Below are positions 22,190 through 35,646 of a stretch of DNA of 64,000 nucleotides, in pieces. Made by a program: the position numbers and the translations under genes. Positions within the stretch are counted from its first letter, which is position 1. Each line of letters starts with the position of its first letter. The DNA lies in the NCBI GenBank assembly GCA_037957365.1, contig JARHVA010008365.1, positions 339,001 through 403,000 on the forward strand, written 5' to 3'. The notes below the pieces were generated by a model that saw only the letters and a list, made by a program, of their open reading frames with translations, was not told the DNA's origin and did no database searches. The DNA is from Torreya grandis. Lineage: Eukaryota; Streptophyta; Pinopsida; Cupressales; Taxaceae.

Positions 22190-23220
22190 GGCGATGGTTA
22201 TCAACATATCATTTCAATACTTTTTCCTTGAAGAAAGTTTACAGATAACTTCTTCCTTATCTACGCCTTAATCCTCGTCTAAACCTTAAATGGAAATTGG
22301 TATATTTTGATTTGGAAATCTAAGTTGGATGTGAATGTGTAGATTATGTCTTGGAAAATTTTGCATTGTAAATTAACTATTGATAACAAAGTAAAAATAT
22401 TTCAAGATTCAAGCACCTAAATGCTCATTTTGTCAGTCTTAGGAAAGTATGAAACATATCTTTGGGAATGTTCCTTTGCTTAGAATCAATGGAAAGCTAT
22501 TTTTAATGGTTTACCCACCATTTGAACTGGAAAGAGGCTATGTTGGGCTTGGGTGTTCGTAATGTTATTTCTAACTCTATTAGACAGGTTATCCTCATGC
22601 ATATTTGGAAAAGCAACCAAATTTTTAACTCTATTCTCAGGAAGGTAACAATGTAAGGCTTTACTCTGATGTCTTTTTGATTACTTGTTTGTGCAGTTAC
22701 AGAGGATAGCAATGAAAGATACGCAAATAGACAGTCAACATTAACATATCAAGCATCTTAACAGATTGGCTATGGGCATCCCTATGTTTGTTGGGCATGA
22801 AGGATTATGTTTTGCATCAGACTTAGGCATTTTGATGGATCTGTAGTAGTTTGTTGAGTAGTTGGTTTAAAGCTTGGTTTTTTTTTTTGCCTTTTGGGAG
22901 AGGCACCGACACTTGTTTTGTTTCTTGCAGAGGATGTTTTTGTCACAACTTTGTTCAGTCACGGGGTTCCTGTGCATGGTGATGTTTGTCTTGAGTTGGT
23001 TTTATGGCAGTGGCTTCTTTTTTGGACATGCTTTCAACATTTTGATAGTGTTATATTTGTTGTATATTATTTCTTTACAGCTTGTTATGCTTGTTATATT
23101 TGTTGTTTTATTGTATAGTTATTAATGTTGTTTTACAGTCCTCTTATGGACTATTTTTTTGGTAAATTGCATTCATTGTCATCATATCCATGCTTTCAAT
23201 ATATTAATCAATGAAAAATT
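22190..23220 (+). pseudogene. 3' end of a LINE (non-LTR retrotransposon)
   Basis: The plus strand around 22320-22510 reads as the zinc-binding domain found after the RT of plant LINEs: MSWKILHCKL, then DNKVKIFQD, then YETYLWECSFA and NQW. One frameshift after 22510 continues into a helical tail (EAMLGLGVRNVISNSIRQV, then MHIWKSNQ) to about 22650. The following 500 bp are T-rich and end in TTAATCAATGAAAAATTAA, like a LINE 3' untranslated region with a short A-rich tail. Endonuclease and RT are absent, as expected for a 5'-truncated copy. Several stops are present. Confidence 0.65.
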
Positions 23221-26050
23221 AACATGAGAAATTCACTTAAGTGCTAACAGTAGTTCACGTTCATTCATATTGGGCGTTTTAACTAATAATAGTTAAAGTT
23301 AACATACCCCTAAACATTTAAAGGTTGAAGTGGTTATTTTGTTTTGTTTTGATCAAAACTATATTGGGATGGATATTCATATATTTCATTTTAATTTTCT
23401 TAATTTCAATGCTATATAAGGTATTTTGAAGAGAAACGAATGATATAGTGCATAATGGAGAATTGAAATAGATGAAAACATCATTAGTTATGATAAATTG
23501 TGTTTAAAATAATAAATCAAAAAAATTGAGTTTTTAATATAATCATCAATTTCATATTTTATTTCGTGAAATTGAAATTTATTAATATTATAAAGTTATC
23601 TTTATTTCATGTAATTGGAACTTATATTTTTATAGATGTATATTATTATTATTATTTTTATTTTTTAAATATATTTAATTTTTTAAAAATTAATTATATT
23701 AAAATATTATATAAAATTAATATTTTATATTTTAATAATTAAAAATATAATATTCTTATTATAATATGTTTTAATTTAGATATGAGAAATATAAATAGAA
23801 AAAAAAGAAATATGTTTTAATTGGAAAGAAGTTATAAAAGATATAGTAACACTAAAACATAGAGTGAAAAAAATGAAAATTAGAGATATTATTTAATATT
23901 CCATGGATAAAAGTAATATAATATATTTTTATTTTATTGATTATCATTTTTTCTTATTAAAGTTATAAATATGTCTAGGATATATACGGGGTTTTTATTC
24001 AAGAAGATTACCAGATTAATAATTAATATATTTTGAATATATAACATATTATTATAATCAACCTTATAAGTATTAGAAGTGGAGTTGAAAATAACCAAGC
24101 CACTTTACCAATTCACTCACATTTCATCAAAAATATAACATATATTTATTGAGTGAATCCTCAATAAAAATTAAAATAAAAAAGAATGTAATAAAAAAAA
24201 GATGAATTTTCTTGAAAAACTTACGGCAATTAACACAAACACGATAAAGAAATGATTGTGCACATATAAAAGTGGAAGAATCTCTCAATATTTTTATATA
24301 AAATATTATATTATAAGGACGCAAATAAAATTTACAAAGTGGAAAAATAATTGTTGACATATTTTAAATATGAACTATTTTTTTATTTTGTAATTTGGTT
24401 TTATATTATATGGATAAAAGTAATGTTTATTGAAACATATAAGTGGAAGGAAAGTCACATTTTTTGGGAAAGTTATATTTCAAATAGATTTTTTTTTTTT
24501 TGAAATATATTAGAAAATAAATATAACTAAAACTTATGCATTGATTATTTTATACTTGTGAGTGTAATGTGTCATCATATGATTAGTTGCTTCACAATAT
24601 TATTTGATCGAAGTTTTACAATCACATGTAAATTGTACACTTTTTTAAAAATTAAATATAAATAATTATTGACTTTTTTTACTTCCAAATAATATTTTTA
24701 ATATTGGTACTCTCCCAACTATTAACTTCTCTCCCATATATATCATCCTTTCTTTGAGATCAGGAATGAGATTTGACAGTTAACCTAACCCATCAATCAA
24801 AAAATCAACGATGGTCTAATATTATCATAGACTTTCCAATAATGTTTTAAAACAATACTTAACTACACTAAATGCATTTTTATAATCCTTTACAATTTCT
24901 TTTGAGTGCATGTTATAAATTGTACAAAACATTTTGATAATATTTTATAACAAAAATATGTAAATACAATCTTGCGACAATCAAATTAGGCTTAAAAATA
25001 TAAATCGAACTTTGATTTTAATTTCAGTTAAATTTATGACTTTAAATTGATGTTGGTTTATAAAAATATATAAACAAGTTAAAATTTTGACAAGCAAATT
25101 TTGTTAAGAATGGTATTAAGGTTATCTTTTGATCCATGATGGCTATCAGATTGTCTATTCATATACGCATTTACATTAATGCTCATCAAAAGATATATAT
25201 TTTTAATTTATTTAGTGTCATCAGTGCTTTAAAAAAAAATGACATATTTTTCTTCTCACTAAAAATAAATAAAAAATGTAACGTGTTCCACCCAACCATG
25301 GTCATGCATGCACGTTATATGTCATATGTCATGTCAACTAAATATCATACTATTAAAAAGTTAAACTATCGTTTATCTTTATCTAGTAATTCTTTTATTA
25401 TTAAAAAGCAAAGCTGGCGTTTATCACAAGCAATGTTTTATTTCAAGAATAAATTTTGTGAAGTTTTTTTAATTTATTTGGATGTGTTACCTACTATGAA
25501 GTGAGGGGTTATATATAAAAATTCTAAATATTATTGAAAGTTATATATAAATGAAATATAAATTATTATAATTTTTTAAAATTTTTTATTAAAAAAATAT
25601 TTAGAGAAGAAATTTCCAAGTGAACAATTCAAAATAGATTTATTAAATATTATAAATAATAGATGAGATATAAAATGTCGATATATGTATAAAGAATTTA
25701 TTAAATAACTATTAAAATTAGTCAACTATTTTTTTTATAAAATCCTTACTTAAAGATGGTTTTAAAAATCATATTATAAGGTCTTTATATATAATATACA
25801 ATGAAGTTGGATTCTAAAAGAATTCAAGGAATTTAATTAAATTTATGCATTTTTTTATTTTATGTTTATTGGTTGAAGAAAACTAGGGCTTGCTTGTTGT
25901 AGGGGAAGCTCAAAAATGCACTTGTTTAATCGAAAGAGCAATAACAAAGTGAATTCTCCTTAGCATGGAATTTGTATATATCATTCGCAAGCCTAAGTAT
26001 TGAATGTATTTGTACACCTTCAATGTAGATAATGAAATTTTGTTTTAATG
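23221..26050. other. Very AT-rich gene-free DNA
   Basis: Long runs of A/T and no recognisable coding region. The open frame at 25136-25504 (122 codons) has no recognised domain and low-complexity Lys/Ile content. Confidence 0.5.
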
Positions 26051-26600
26051 CCTATTTCAATTTGAATGTGTCAGTCAGTTTACGCTGATGCCTTTGCTTG
26101 CCAAATGGCAATCGTTCGATAATTCTTTGTCTCTATTCATCACTTTTGAGAGAGGTGTCAGTCATTCGTCAACTTGTTTCTTTACCGTGTTGTCAATCCT
26201 TCCCCTTTATGTTTTGGCCATGCCTTCTCGGATAGTGTCACTTGTCAAATCCTCGTTAAACCAACCCTTTAAATCTCTTCACTCTGTTGGGCAGGCCCCA
26301 TAGCTATGAGTTAATGCGATCAAGCCACATGCCCTGATCTCAGAACACGAGAAGCACATAAATTTAGAACATTGGATTGGTATACGCTTCAACGAAGAAT
26401 TTCTCGTGGTCGTGGGCTATTATGAACAAGACACGTGGAATGATCTCGGAACCTCAGAGGCTTGAGAGCTCAAAACCATTGAATTATAGACCAAAGAACT
26501 ACTCAACCTTCCCATAGGCATGTATTACCATGAACGTTCCAAGTTTCAATGACTCAAAACCTAGGAGCCTCGAGAGCTCAAAACCATTGACACATGGGAA
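26051..26600. other. Island of balanced base composition with a 31-bp repeat pair
   Basis: Composition is clearly less AT-rich than either side. GAGAGCTCAAAACCATTGA recurs at about 26464-26482 and 26572-26590 within longer similar flanks. A G-box-like ACACGTGG lies near 26430. No convincing protein was found; it may be an LTR or a former promoter. Confidence 0.4.
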
Positions 26601-27600
26601 GACAATACCATTAAATTTAACATTAAACAAATGAAGTCTTTGTGTTTCAATTTTAACATGAATATGCCACATGGCGAGTTTATGGAGCTTGATAGATCGA
26701 AAGACAAACTTTTAACATCACATAAATATTGTAAACATCCATAGCTCCATTGACTTAGAAATTTTGTAATTGTCCAAAGCTCTGAGTGATGTGTGTCACA
26801 ATTGCATGAAATCTAATAGTGTGGCCTTGATTGGAAGAGATTAATGATCCTCAACTTTTAATCCTGTCATCCAAAATATACAAACTGGTACATAGAAAGA
26901 TTAGTTGCATTAGCTCAAAAATCAAAACATTGATATTGAAATCAAATTTATGAAACAATAAGGTTTGAAATGATTTAAGATACTAGTTTAAACTTGGGAT
27001 TTCATAATCTGAACATCTACAAAAGTAGATTTTTTGGAAATAACCCTAGATGACAAATGCATGACAACCTAAACAAATTTCTTTAGGTTCATAGCTCCCT
27101 AAATAAATATTTTACTATAATGGGTCCCTATTTTAAAATTTTAAAATGGGGGGTGTGTGTTTGGGCACAACAAATGGCAACTCACAGGGAAAAATACTCC
27201 TAAGTATTTTGAGAACCCAAAATTTCAAAAATATATTATGAGAAAACTTTAGTCTTATCAAAGAAAGAGTAAGGAAGTCCAACTTTTAGAACAAACTCTT
27301 ACTACTTGATGGAACATACTAACCTTCCTGTTCCTTGGATTAGTGTGTGATCTAATGAAATCAATTTTTTCTAGTCATGAAGATTTTATAAAAGACCCGA
27401 ATAAACATTGTAGGTTTTATTTTGACTTTTAACTTTGAAACAAATGAAAAATAAATCTTGGGTATTACTTTACTTCCATCTAGGCATCCATAACCCTAAC
27501 AAAGATACCTTTAGTTTCATCCAAAGCCTTTCTCTACTACAAGTCAGGCATCCATAACCCCAGTAGAGTTTACTTGAATCACCTATCTTCTATGAGTTTT
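26601..27600. other. Gene-free stretch
   Basis: No domain was recognised in either strand. GGCATCCATAACCC is repeated near 27483 and 27547. Confidence 0.4.
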
Positions 27601-27641
27601 CCCCCCATTCCCCCGCGCCCCTCCCCTCGCCCCCACCCCCT
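27601..27641 (-). repeat. G-rich tract on the minus strand
   Basis: Read on the minus strand, it has six G-runs of four to six bases separated by one to four bases within 41 bp. It directly abuts the break point of the gypsy RT fragment. Confidence 0.95.
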
Positions 27642-28340
27642 CAATTAATATACTTTCAATAAATCATGAACTAAGTCTTTAAATATAATTACTACAACTC
27701 TAGACAAAATTATTAGTGAATTCTTCAAACCAAAAGGCATTACCTTATATGTGAATGATCCCCATTCAATTTCAAAAGTTATCTTATCTTCGTCCTCTTC
27801 TATGATCAAAATCTAGTGGTACCCATTGAATCCATTTGTGAATGAGTAAAGTTAATGACCTGTAACTAATTCAAAAACTTCATCCATGAATGGTATTAGA
27901 AAAGGATCATTGATATAAGTGTCATTGAGTATGTAGTAGTATCTACAAACCTATATCTCCCTAGACTTATTTGGTTGTATCACTATGGGACTCTCCTAGA
28001 CTACTTTTTCAACTACATAAATGATTATGGCTTCTTATATTTGATCTAGTTCAGCATCTACTTTCACTTTTGTGTTGAGGTTTAGCCTGTATGGGCATTT
28101 TATAATAGGTCAAATTCATTCTTTCAAATCTATGTGAATCTCACCCAAGGATAGATGTACACCTTTTATTCCAAATAATTTGGTGTGAAAAATGTCTTGA
28201 TAGTCTCGTAGTAACCACAATGCTGGAGATCCCATTGTATGTGTAGATGGTATTTATGAATTATATAGGACCTAAATATTATACACTAGAAAAACTCAGA
28301 CCTTGGATGTTCCTCTCAGTTATATATGTTTCCCAATTCC
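27642..28340 (-). pseudogene. Truncated Ty3/gypsy reverse transcriptase
   Basis: In the minus strand, with several stops and at least one frameshift, the RT palm and fingers are legible. They read CPYRLNLNTKVKV (about 28110), then SPIVIQPNKSREI, then LNDTYINDPFLIPFMDEV, then LYSFTNGFNGYH, then KVMPFGLKNS. The fragment stops at FKDLVHDLLKVY, right before the YxDD active-site motif, at the G-rich tract. Wording of the motifs differs from the RT at 31 kb, so this belongs to a different gypsy element. Confidence 0.8.
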
Positions 28341-28950
28341 ACAAGTCTTGCATGTCCTCTGTATTGTTCCCCTTGTCATATCTTTTTAAAAACAAGTAGA
28401 GAAAGGTTAGGAACCACCTTTGGATGGGTGTATGAATAAGAAAAGTTAATGGACAAGATGTCCCTATCAGTGTCTATCTAGTCATATGTTTATCATCTCC
28501 TGCCCAAGTTTTAGTATATGACAGTATAGTACATCTTTGAAAATGGGAAGCTTTTCTAAAATTTTCACGAGTATATCAGAGTATGTGTCAAAAACTGAGT
28601 AAGCCTATTCAATCTAAATAAAACAAAGTTCAGTCACAATACATACCTCAACTCCAAAAAGTCTAGTACTGTTAAAATAAATTTCCATGAACACTAATTG
28701 TGCTCTTGTTAGGTATCATCCCCTTTATTTTGGCATATTCCCTTGGATTTAGTTTAGGAAACTATTTAAGACAGTTTTTCAACTTAGAAAACTAAACTAA
28801 AAAGCATATAACTAAACCACTAAAAGTGAAAAAAACCCATCGTAAAATAAACTAAGTGCAAAAATCTCTAAACTTAATCTAGAAAGTAGTAAATATAATC
28901 TAGAAAGTATGAAATATAATCTACTCCTACTCTAAATTTCTATTTAAGTT
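28341..28950. other. Gene-free gap between two gypsy fragments
   Basis: The gap contains a 21-bp tandem pair (TAGAAAGTA..AAATATAATC near 28885-28925). It is probably 3' non-coding sequence of the element to the right. Confidence 0.4.
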
Positions 28951-31900
28951 CACTTTGATGCATCTCTAGTTGGGCTAGCTATAAAGTAATGCTTTAAAAA
29001 TTGTCCATTGACTAGAAAGGCAAGGTCCTTACCTTGGAGGTCTTTCAACTAAAAGGAATTATTTCTAAGGATTTTAGATACATGATATGGTCTGATCTAT
29101 AATGGAGTGAACTTATAATGTTTTCATTTTTTTATCATGTGCTTTATCCCAGAGGAGCACTAGATCTGAGAGCCTAAAATCCTTGATTTTGGGTCTCTTG
29201 TCAAACTAGTATTTGACAATATCCTGATGTTTATTGAATTTATGTAGTGCTTTAGTTCTTATATCTTCTAATTCAACTATATCAGGTAGTCTATTAGTTA
29301 TTCTCTCATCTTCACCCATATATTCTTTCATGAATTGGTATGTTGGTAACTTGAGAATGATGGGGGAAGACTAGTTGTCATCTATATACTAGTATAAAAG
29401 GTGAAGCCTTGAGAGATTATTGGTGGCTAATTCTATCTACCCATAGTGTATATTTAAATAAGATATGAAATTCTTTTGGTTTATTCTATACATACTTCTT
29501 TATGGCATCCATCAGGTTTTTATTGGTTGACTCAGCCACTCTATTTAGCTGTGGGTAATGGTTTGAGGACAATTTGATAATGATTTGATTATGGTAGGCC
29601 TATTCTTTGAATTTGGCAGATTGGAATGATAGACCATCATCACAAACCATTGAAATATGTGTGCTAAATCTAGTGACTATGTTTCCCTCCAGTAAATTGA
29701 TGACATTTATGGATCATGAATTCTTAATAGCAATAGCCTTTGTCTACCTAATACAATAATCAATAGTTGTAAGGACAAACTTGTGTCTTGCTAAGGTGTT
29801 TGGATTTATTACCTCAACAAAGTCCATGCACCATTGGGAAAAAGGGTGTCCTTCAATGAATGGTTACAAAGGCATAATAGAATTCACCTCTTTCTTCACA
29901 AATAACTAGCACTTGTGGTGAGCTTTGATGTGGTTATGGACATTTTAAAATATTATAAGCTAATAATAATCCATTCTTAAAATTTTATGAGTTTTAGTAT
30001 TGCTAGAGGGATACCCATTGCCAATCTTTTGATGTAGGTTATCTATGATGACCTTAGCTTCTTCTTTTGAGATATAACTCAAGTAGATGCCTTTGTAGTT
30101 ATTTTTATAAAAGACCCCTTTCTTGATCATGAAATGAGTTGATTTGATTCTCAGGGGTAATTTTTTACCTTTGTTTAATTTTAGAGGGCATGTTCCTATA
30201 AACAAGTATGGATGATATGTGAGTACTATTCTCCACCTATTTCGTAGGCCTCATTCATTTGTTCAATGTGGATGTGTGGGTTAGTTTGAGTCATTAGCTA
30301 GATCATGTCTCAGTCTCTTACCATTTTAAATGATCTGATTTCAAGGAGAAACTCTTGAAGTTTGGCCATCCATTTCCATCTTCTTTCTCCCATCTAATTT
30401 TGGATAAGCATGAGTTTGACATATGGGTCAGAGACAATTGTATATATCTTATTTTGCAGAATATATTGTCTGAATTTATTTATGGCCTTGATCAAAGTAT
30501 ATATCTGCTTATCAATTATTAAATACTTTAGTTTTTCATCTTTTAGGTTGATACTCATAAAGGCAATGGGATGTTCATTGTCTTCCACTTTTTTCATCAA
30601 TACCATAGTAATGGTATATTCTGATGTGAATGAGTAAAGATAGAAATATTTATTAAAATTTAGGTTGATTAGGAATAGGGCTTGAGTGATTATTATTTTG
30701 ATGTCTTGGAATGATTTATTTGCCTTTATTTTCCACTTAGATGTGACATCCTATTTCAGCATGGTATTTAATGGTTTGATGATTTCTATGAAACTAGAAA
30801 TAAACTTTCTCAAAAAGTTAATCTTACTAAAGAAAGACTTTAGTTCTTTCCTGATGTTAGGTGAGGTTAGCTTAGAGATGGCTTGGACTAGGTCTAGATT
30901 GATGGAGATCCATTATTTTTTGAAAATATGGCCCAAGAATTTTCCTTTAGTACCTCTAAAAATGCATTTTTTAGGTTCAGAGAAATTCCATACCTTCTAC
31001 ACTTGTCTAGGACTTTTTTTAGCTGACCTACGTGGTCATCTCTTTTCTTGGGAAATATTATAATATTATCCATGTAGATGATAATGCACTTCCCCACTAG
31101 TCCCTGAAAGACAAAATCCATCTCTCTCTAGAAAGTGGATCTTATGTTGATTAGGTTAAATGACATCTTTTATACACAAAGGTTTTAGTGGTGAAGGTGG
31201 TCTTCATCCTCTCTTCTACTTTAACCAATACCTAGTTGTATCCTGAGAATCTATCCATGAAGGACATCATATCTAAACCAATCAACATTTATATTACCTC
31301 ATCCAAATAAGGTATATGATAAATGCCCTTTTATGAGGCTCTATTTAAGTTCATTAAATCAATGCACAACCTGATTTCTCTGTTCTTATTCTTGACTAGT
31401 ATAAGATAGACACCTAGGTTGAGTGCATAATTGGAAAAACACTTTTGGCATCTAGGAGCTTCTATACTTTAATCTCTATGAGAGGTTCTAGGATTGGATT
31501 CAATGGCCATTGGCTTTACTTGAACAACTTATGTGCTGCCTTAATGGGATGGTATGGGTAATGACCCTTGGATCAAATATTTTTAGGTCATCATATGTCT
31601 AAGCAATGGCATCTTTGTATTCTATAACAAACCATTTCATATTTTGCTTCTCATTTTCAATATAGCTTTGACCTATATTCACCAATTGGTGAGTTTGGTG
31701 AATCCCTAATTTTTCATCAATGGAGTTTGACTCAGTTGCTTTCATGTATTTCTTCTTCTAGGCCTAAGGTTTGATGTTAAAAGATAATTATAATAAAACC
31801 ATGCCCAATGGAATTCATTTTTATTTCACTTGTAGAGCACCTTCTTCCCTCATATATCTTCAGTGTGTTTAGGCTATATATTTCATTCATCTATTATCTA

Positions 31901-32280
31901 GGCCTAAAAAATATTGAATTTTTTAGGAACTGTACTATGTTCTGATCATCATCAAACACATGAAAGTTGAACACATTATCATGGATAGAAGGGCATGGGA
32001 CTAGTTCCACTAAAATTTTTCATAATTTTTATTCATAGAGTGGTTCTATATTGGCAGTGGAGGCTACCAACAAATCCATTATCTGATTCTTTTCTCATGG
32101 GATGCCCTTGATGCTAAATGCTTCCAAATATTTAATAATATCCCAAGCTTGGTGTTTACAATTATTTAGGTAGGTAAACTTGCACTAGTATTTATTTATG
32201 ATCTGATTTACAACTAACATAGAGTCACCAAACATTATAAGTTGTCTAGTGATGTGTTTTAATGTGAATTACATGCTAAA
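28951..32280 (-). pseudogene. Ty3/gypsy pol, Tat-like, with an RNase H-like segment upstream of RT
   Basis: Domains in minus-strand order: an RNase H-like segment (LIMFGDSMLVVNQI... then NQIMDLLVASTAN, about 32260-32050), and a linker containing PSIHDNV and VFDDDQNIVQFL (about 31990-31910). Next comes RT from about 31600, with CIDLMNLNRAS, DEVIKML and DMMSFMDRFSGYN. Its active site reads YMDN at 31076-31065, where the family has YxDD. RNase H follows (30606-30394: HPIAFMSINLKDEKLKY, then RQYIL). Integrase runs from the zinc-binding region (about 30100-29960: HQKI, then THKILRMDYYW) through AESTNKNLMDAIKKY (29560-29491). Its C-terminal domain ends near 28951. Stops, frameshifts and the Asp-to-Asn change show that it is dead. 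Confidence 0.85.
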
Positions 32281-33429
32281 GATAATGGATTATGAAAGGA
32301 AAAATATATCCTATGATCACATCTAAAGTATGCTCATAGATATCTTCCCACTATGAAATTATTGTAATAAACTGGTGGTACTACTGAGGAGCATGCATAT
32401 GTGCAATATCTATCAATGTAGTATATGTGATGCTTTGCATATGTAAAATATGACTCTATGATCATGAAGTAAAAATAATAGAAGTAGGGGTGCATGAAAC
32501 CCATAGTTGAGTTCTCTATGGTTTATTTGGAATAATAATAATAATAGGAACATGTGTAAGTGCCTTATATATCTAGATATGGTGTGTAGTAGATGAGGAT
32601 TTTTTGGAACCCATTGTGGATCTTTGATGCAATAATCTCTCAAGTACTAGTCACTTGGTAAAGGGGATTGCCTATTGATTCTCATTTTAAGTAAGATTAA
32701 CTATAGGAGGTTTGATTATTAATTAACTACATTTAAATTTCTCTTATTCAAGAGGATGTTCATATAAAATTCTAGAAAAAGTAATTACCCAATTGGCATC
32801 AACATATTTAACACACCCATGCATTGTAGAAGGTAATATTAGAAGTGTATATATCCAAATGACTATCAAAGACACTTGTGGAAAGTATAATTGAGATAGA
32901 TAGTAACTGCATGAGATAGACCCAAATGCAAAGCTAAGTTAATATCATTATGAACCTATTATAAGGTTGCATCAAATAATCTAATTGATCTAGTCAAAGG
33001 ATGTAAATCATGATTTGTATAACCCAAATATGTAATTAATGTCATAGTACAAAGGTTCTCACTTGCACCATTATTGATAATAACATTGTGTATAGGCTGG
33101 TGATCAAGATATGCTCAAATGAATAACTAATGAAGATATGAGTCATCATTCATACTTTCATTTTCATTAAAAGTAATGGAGGGTATCTAAACCATAGGAG
33201 GTGTATGTCACATATAGGTACCAATAATCCCACTGAATGGGTGTTCACTATGATATGGAGGAGGTTACACATTATACACCATTTTCACTTTTGGATCCTT
33301 CCTTAAATGATATTTTGAAGGATTGTTCAATATTTTCTCTTTCTAGTGATCACCTTGTTGTGAACTTGATTGCTTTTTAGGATCACCAATTATAATTTTT
33401 GGTCATCAATGAGTTCTTGGATCTTATTA
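32281..33429 (-). other. Unresolved part of the Tat-like element (protease region expected)
   Basis: The stretch lies between gag and the RNase H-like segment. I could not find a protease DSG/DTG motif. The open frame at 32413-32643 has no recognised domain. Confidence 0.4.
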
Positions 33430-34380
33430 TTCAAGTTAAATCATCATTCGTAGAATGTCTATGGCCTTTGTGATAGTCATAATAAGCATTCACAGCATAC
33501 CTTTTGGGTAGAGGTCTACTCATATTAACCTTTATAGGATTATGGAGAGATATAAGATGAAACTCTAAAAGCTACAGGAGTAATGAAGTGGGAAACTTGG
33601 GTAATCATGTAAATTATCTTCATGGTACATTGGATAAGATAATCCAATTAAGTTGTTATGACACCACATTAACCATGGATGTTGTCTCTTTTTTAGGCTT
33701 AGGAGGTTTGACCTTAAAACTTGATTTGATAATAAACTTGGTATTAGATGTTTATGTAGTCAGTGTATTTGCTACATACTTAAGTTTATTCAATGAGATA
33801 AGTTTCATTTCCTGATCATGAATAATATGACATAAGTCATCAAAAGATTTGAAATTTTTCAATACAATGGAGTCATGTAAAGGATCAAGCAAAATTTTCT
33901 TGAAAATATCTTGAATCTCTTTATCTTCCATAGGATTGGTCATTTTAGCAAACATTGTCTTGTACATCAAGACATACTCATTAATAGGAATATTGGTTCC
34001 TTTTTTGATAGTTTCAATTTGGGTATAGGAAACATTTTTTGGTAATGTTAATAGAGAAGTGTGCCAAAAACTAATTTATAAGGGGTTTGAAGGTGTTTAG
34101 TAATTGAGTTGGTAAATCATAGAACCACCAAAAAGCATAGTATTTTAATCCCCTTATAAATAATTTGGTCAAAATTTTAACATTGGAGGAATTATCAAGG
34201 CATGTTTCATAAAAAGATTAGAAATATTGTTCATGATCATCCTTGCCATCATAAAATGTAAGATTAGATGAAACACAACTATTTGGTAAGGGGTGAAAAT
34301 ATATCTTTGGTGAAAGAGGATTATACAACACCTCTTGTGAATCAATATCATAAGGATATTTCATATAATTTTGTTCAATA
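33430..34380 (-). pseudogene. Ty3/gypsy gag of the Tat-like element
   Basis: In the minus strand a gag core is legible from about 34370. It has an FYDGKDD stretch near 34265 and FIRGLKYYAFWWFYDLP near 34150. It continues into the open block 33970-33752 (TNPMEDKEIQDIFKKILLDPLHDSIV). Downstream, at about 33495-33441, a zinc-finger-like YYDYHKGHRHSTND segment has the spacing seen in Tat/Athila gag, with the expected cysteines changed to Tyr and Asp. It belongs to the pol at 28951-32280. Decayed. Confidence 0.75.
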
Positions 34381-35646
34381 TTTGTAACCTTAGTTAAAAA
34401 AAAAAAATAGTTTGGACAAGGAATATCACCTCTTGGTATTTTAGGTTGGATATTTAAGAAGTTACCAAAGGAGGTGTACCCTTAGATTGGCTAGATATTA
34501 ACATTGAAATTGATATTTGAGTTGAAGCATTTCATAACCTCATGGTAGATGTAGCAATAGTAGTCTCAGGAAACAAATGTTGAAATACATATCCTATGCC
34601 CCCATTAGAAGTATGAAGAGATAATCTACTCAAGGGTAGGGTTGTTTGCATATGGATATGACCTATAAATCAAATAACATGATCCATATGTGAAATTAAT
34701 TCTTCATCTACACTTTTTAATTTTATATTTTTTAATATGGTTCTTAGTAGATTGGATTTGAATTCTTAATCATTCACATGATTCTATAATTATGCCTTTA
34801 TAACCATAGACACTTGTATCAACTTGGGATAGTTGCCTCAATACTATTATCTGATTTGGATATAAGTGTTTGATATGAAATACCTAATGAAAATGGATAT
34901 TACCACTTCAATTCTTTTGGGTTCTATGTCACCTTTACTCTAGTGCATTCAGATCTAAGTCATGGACTATCACTCCTTGTCAAATAGCAAAACCCTAATT
35001 CTTAATCTTCATAGTGGTTGTGGAAATAATGGGTTAGTGAGAACATGATGCCAAGCTATAAAATATCATGGAGGGCCCAAATTAGACTTATGTAGTTCTC
35101 CCCTACACATTAGCTTGTTTGTGAATCATGTAATGGGTGATAAGCAAGTAAAATAGTGACCTAGCTTGTAACTTAGCAAATATAGCTCTTGGGTTGATCT
35201 TTAAGTAATTCAAACCTGTATATATGTTGTATGTATGTCTAATATGGAAATATGAGAAATTAGGGACAAATTTTCTCACTTGAGTTCTTGGTAGAATGCT
35301 TTTGGTAAGTTGCCTTTTGATTTACTAGGTATGCACGAGGTTTTTCTAGGTCTCAAATGAATGAGGGTTGATATGTATTTATACCCATCCCTTTTAAGAA
35401 TATCATACATAAAATCACTTAGGTCAACCATATGAATATGTTTCATTTTCATATTGGATGACATTAGGGCACTTTACAATTGCATTGATGTAGGTGTCGA
35501 AATGAGATGCAAGTGTCCAGGAAGCTAAAAAATAGGCATAGGTCTAGAACTTGTAGAGATGGAAGATAAGATGATTTATAACATTTTGGGAATGATATAA
35601 GGCTTGGGTAATTAGAAAAATATTGGTGGGATTAAGAGATAAGAAA
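34381..35646. other. 5' leader and LTR zone of the Tat-like element (unresolved)
   Basis: No gene was recognised. On the minus strand TTGGCATCATGTTC (near 35053-35040) weakly resembles a tRNA-Met primer site. An LTR could begin just to its right, but no ends or partner LTR could be defined. Confidence 0.35.

Noticed and set aside
22503..22712. Minus-strand 69-codon frame
   Set aside because: Antisense to the better supported LINE reading on the plus strand.
25136..25504. 122-codon open frame in AT-rich DNA
   Set aside because: No recognised domain, biased Lys/Ile/Tyr content, and an internal ATTAAAAAG...TTTATC repeat; likely chance.
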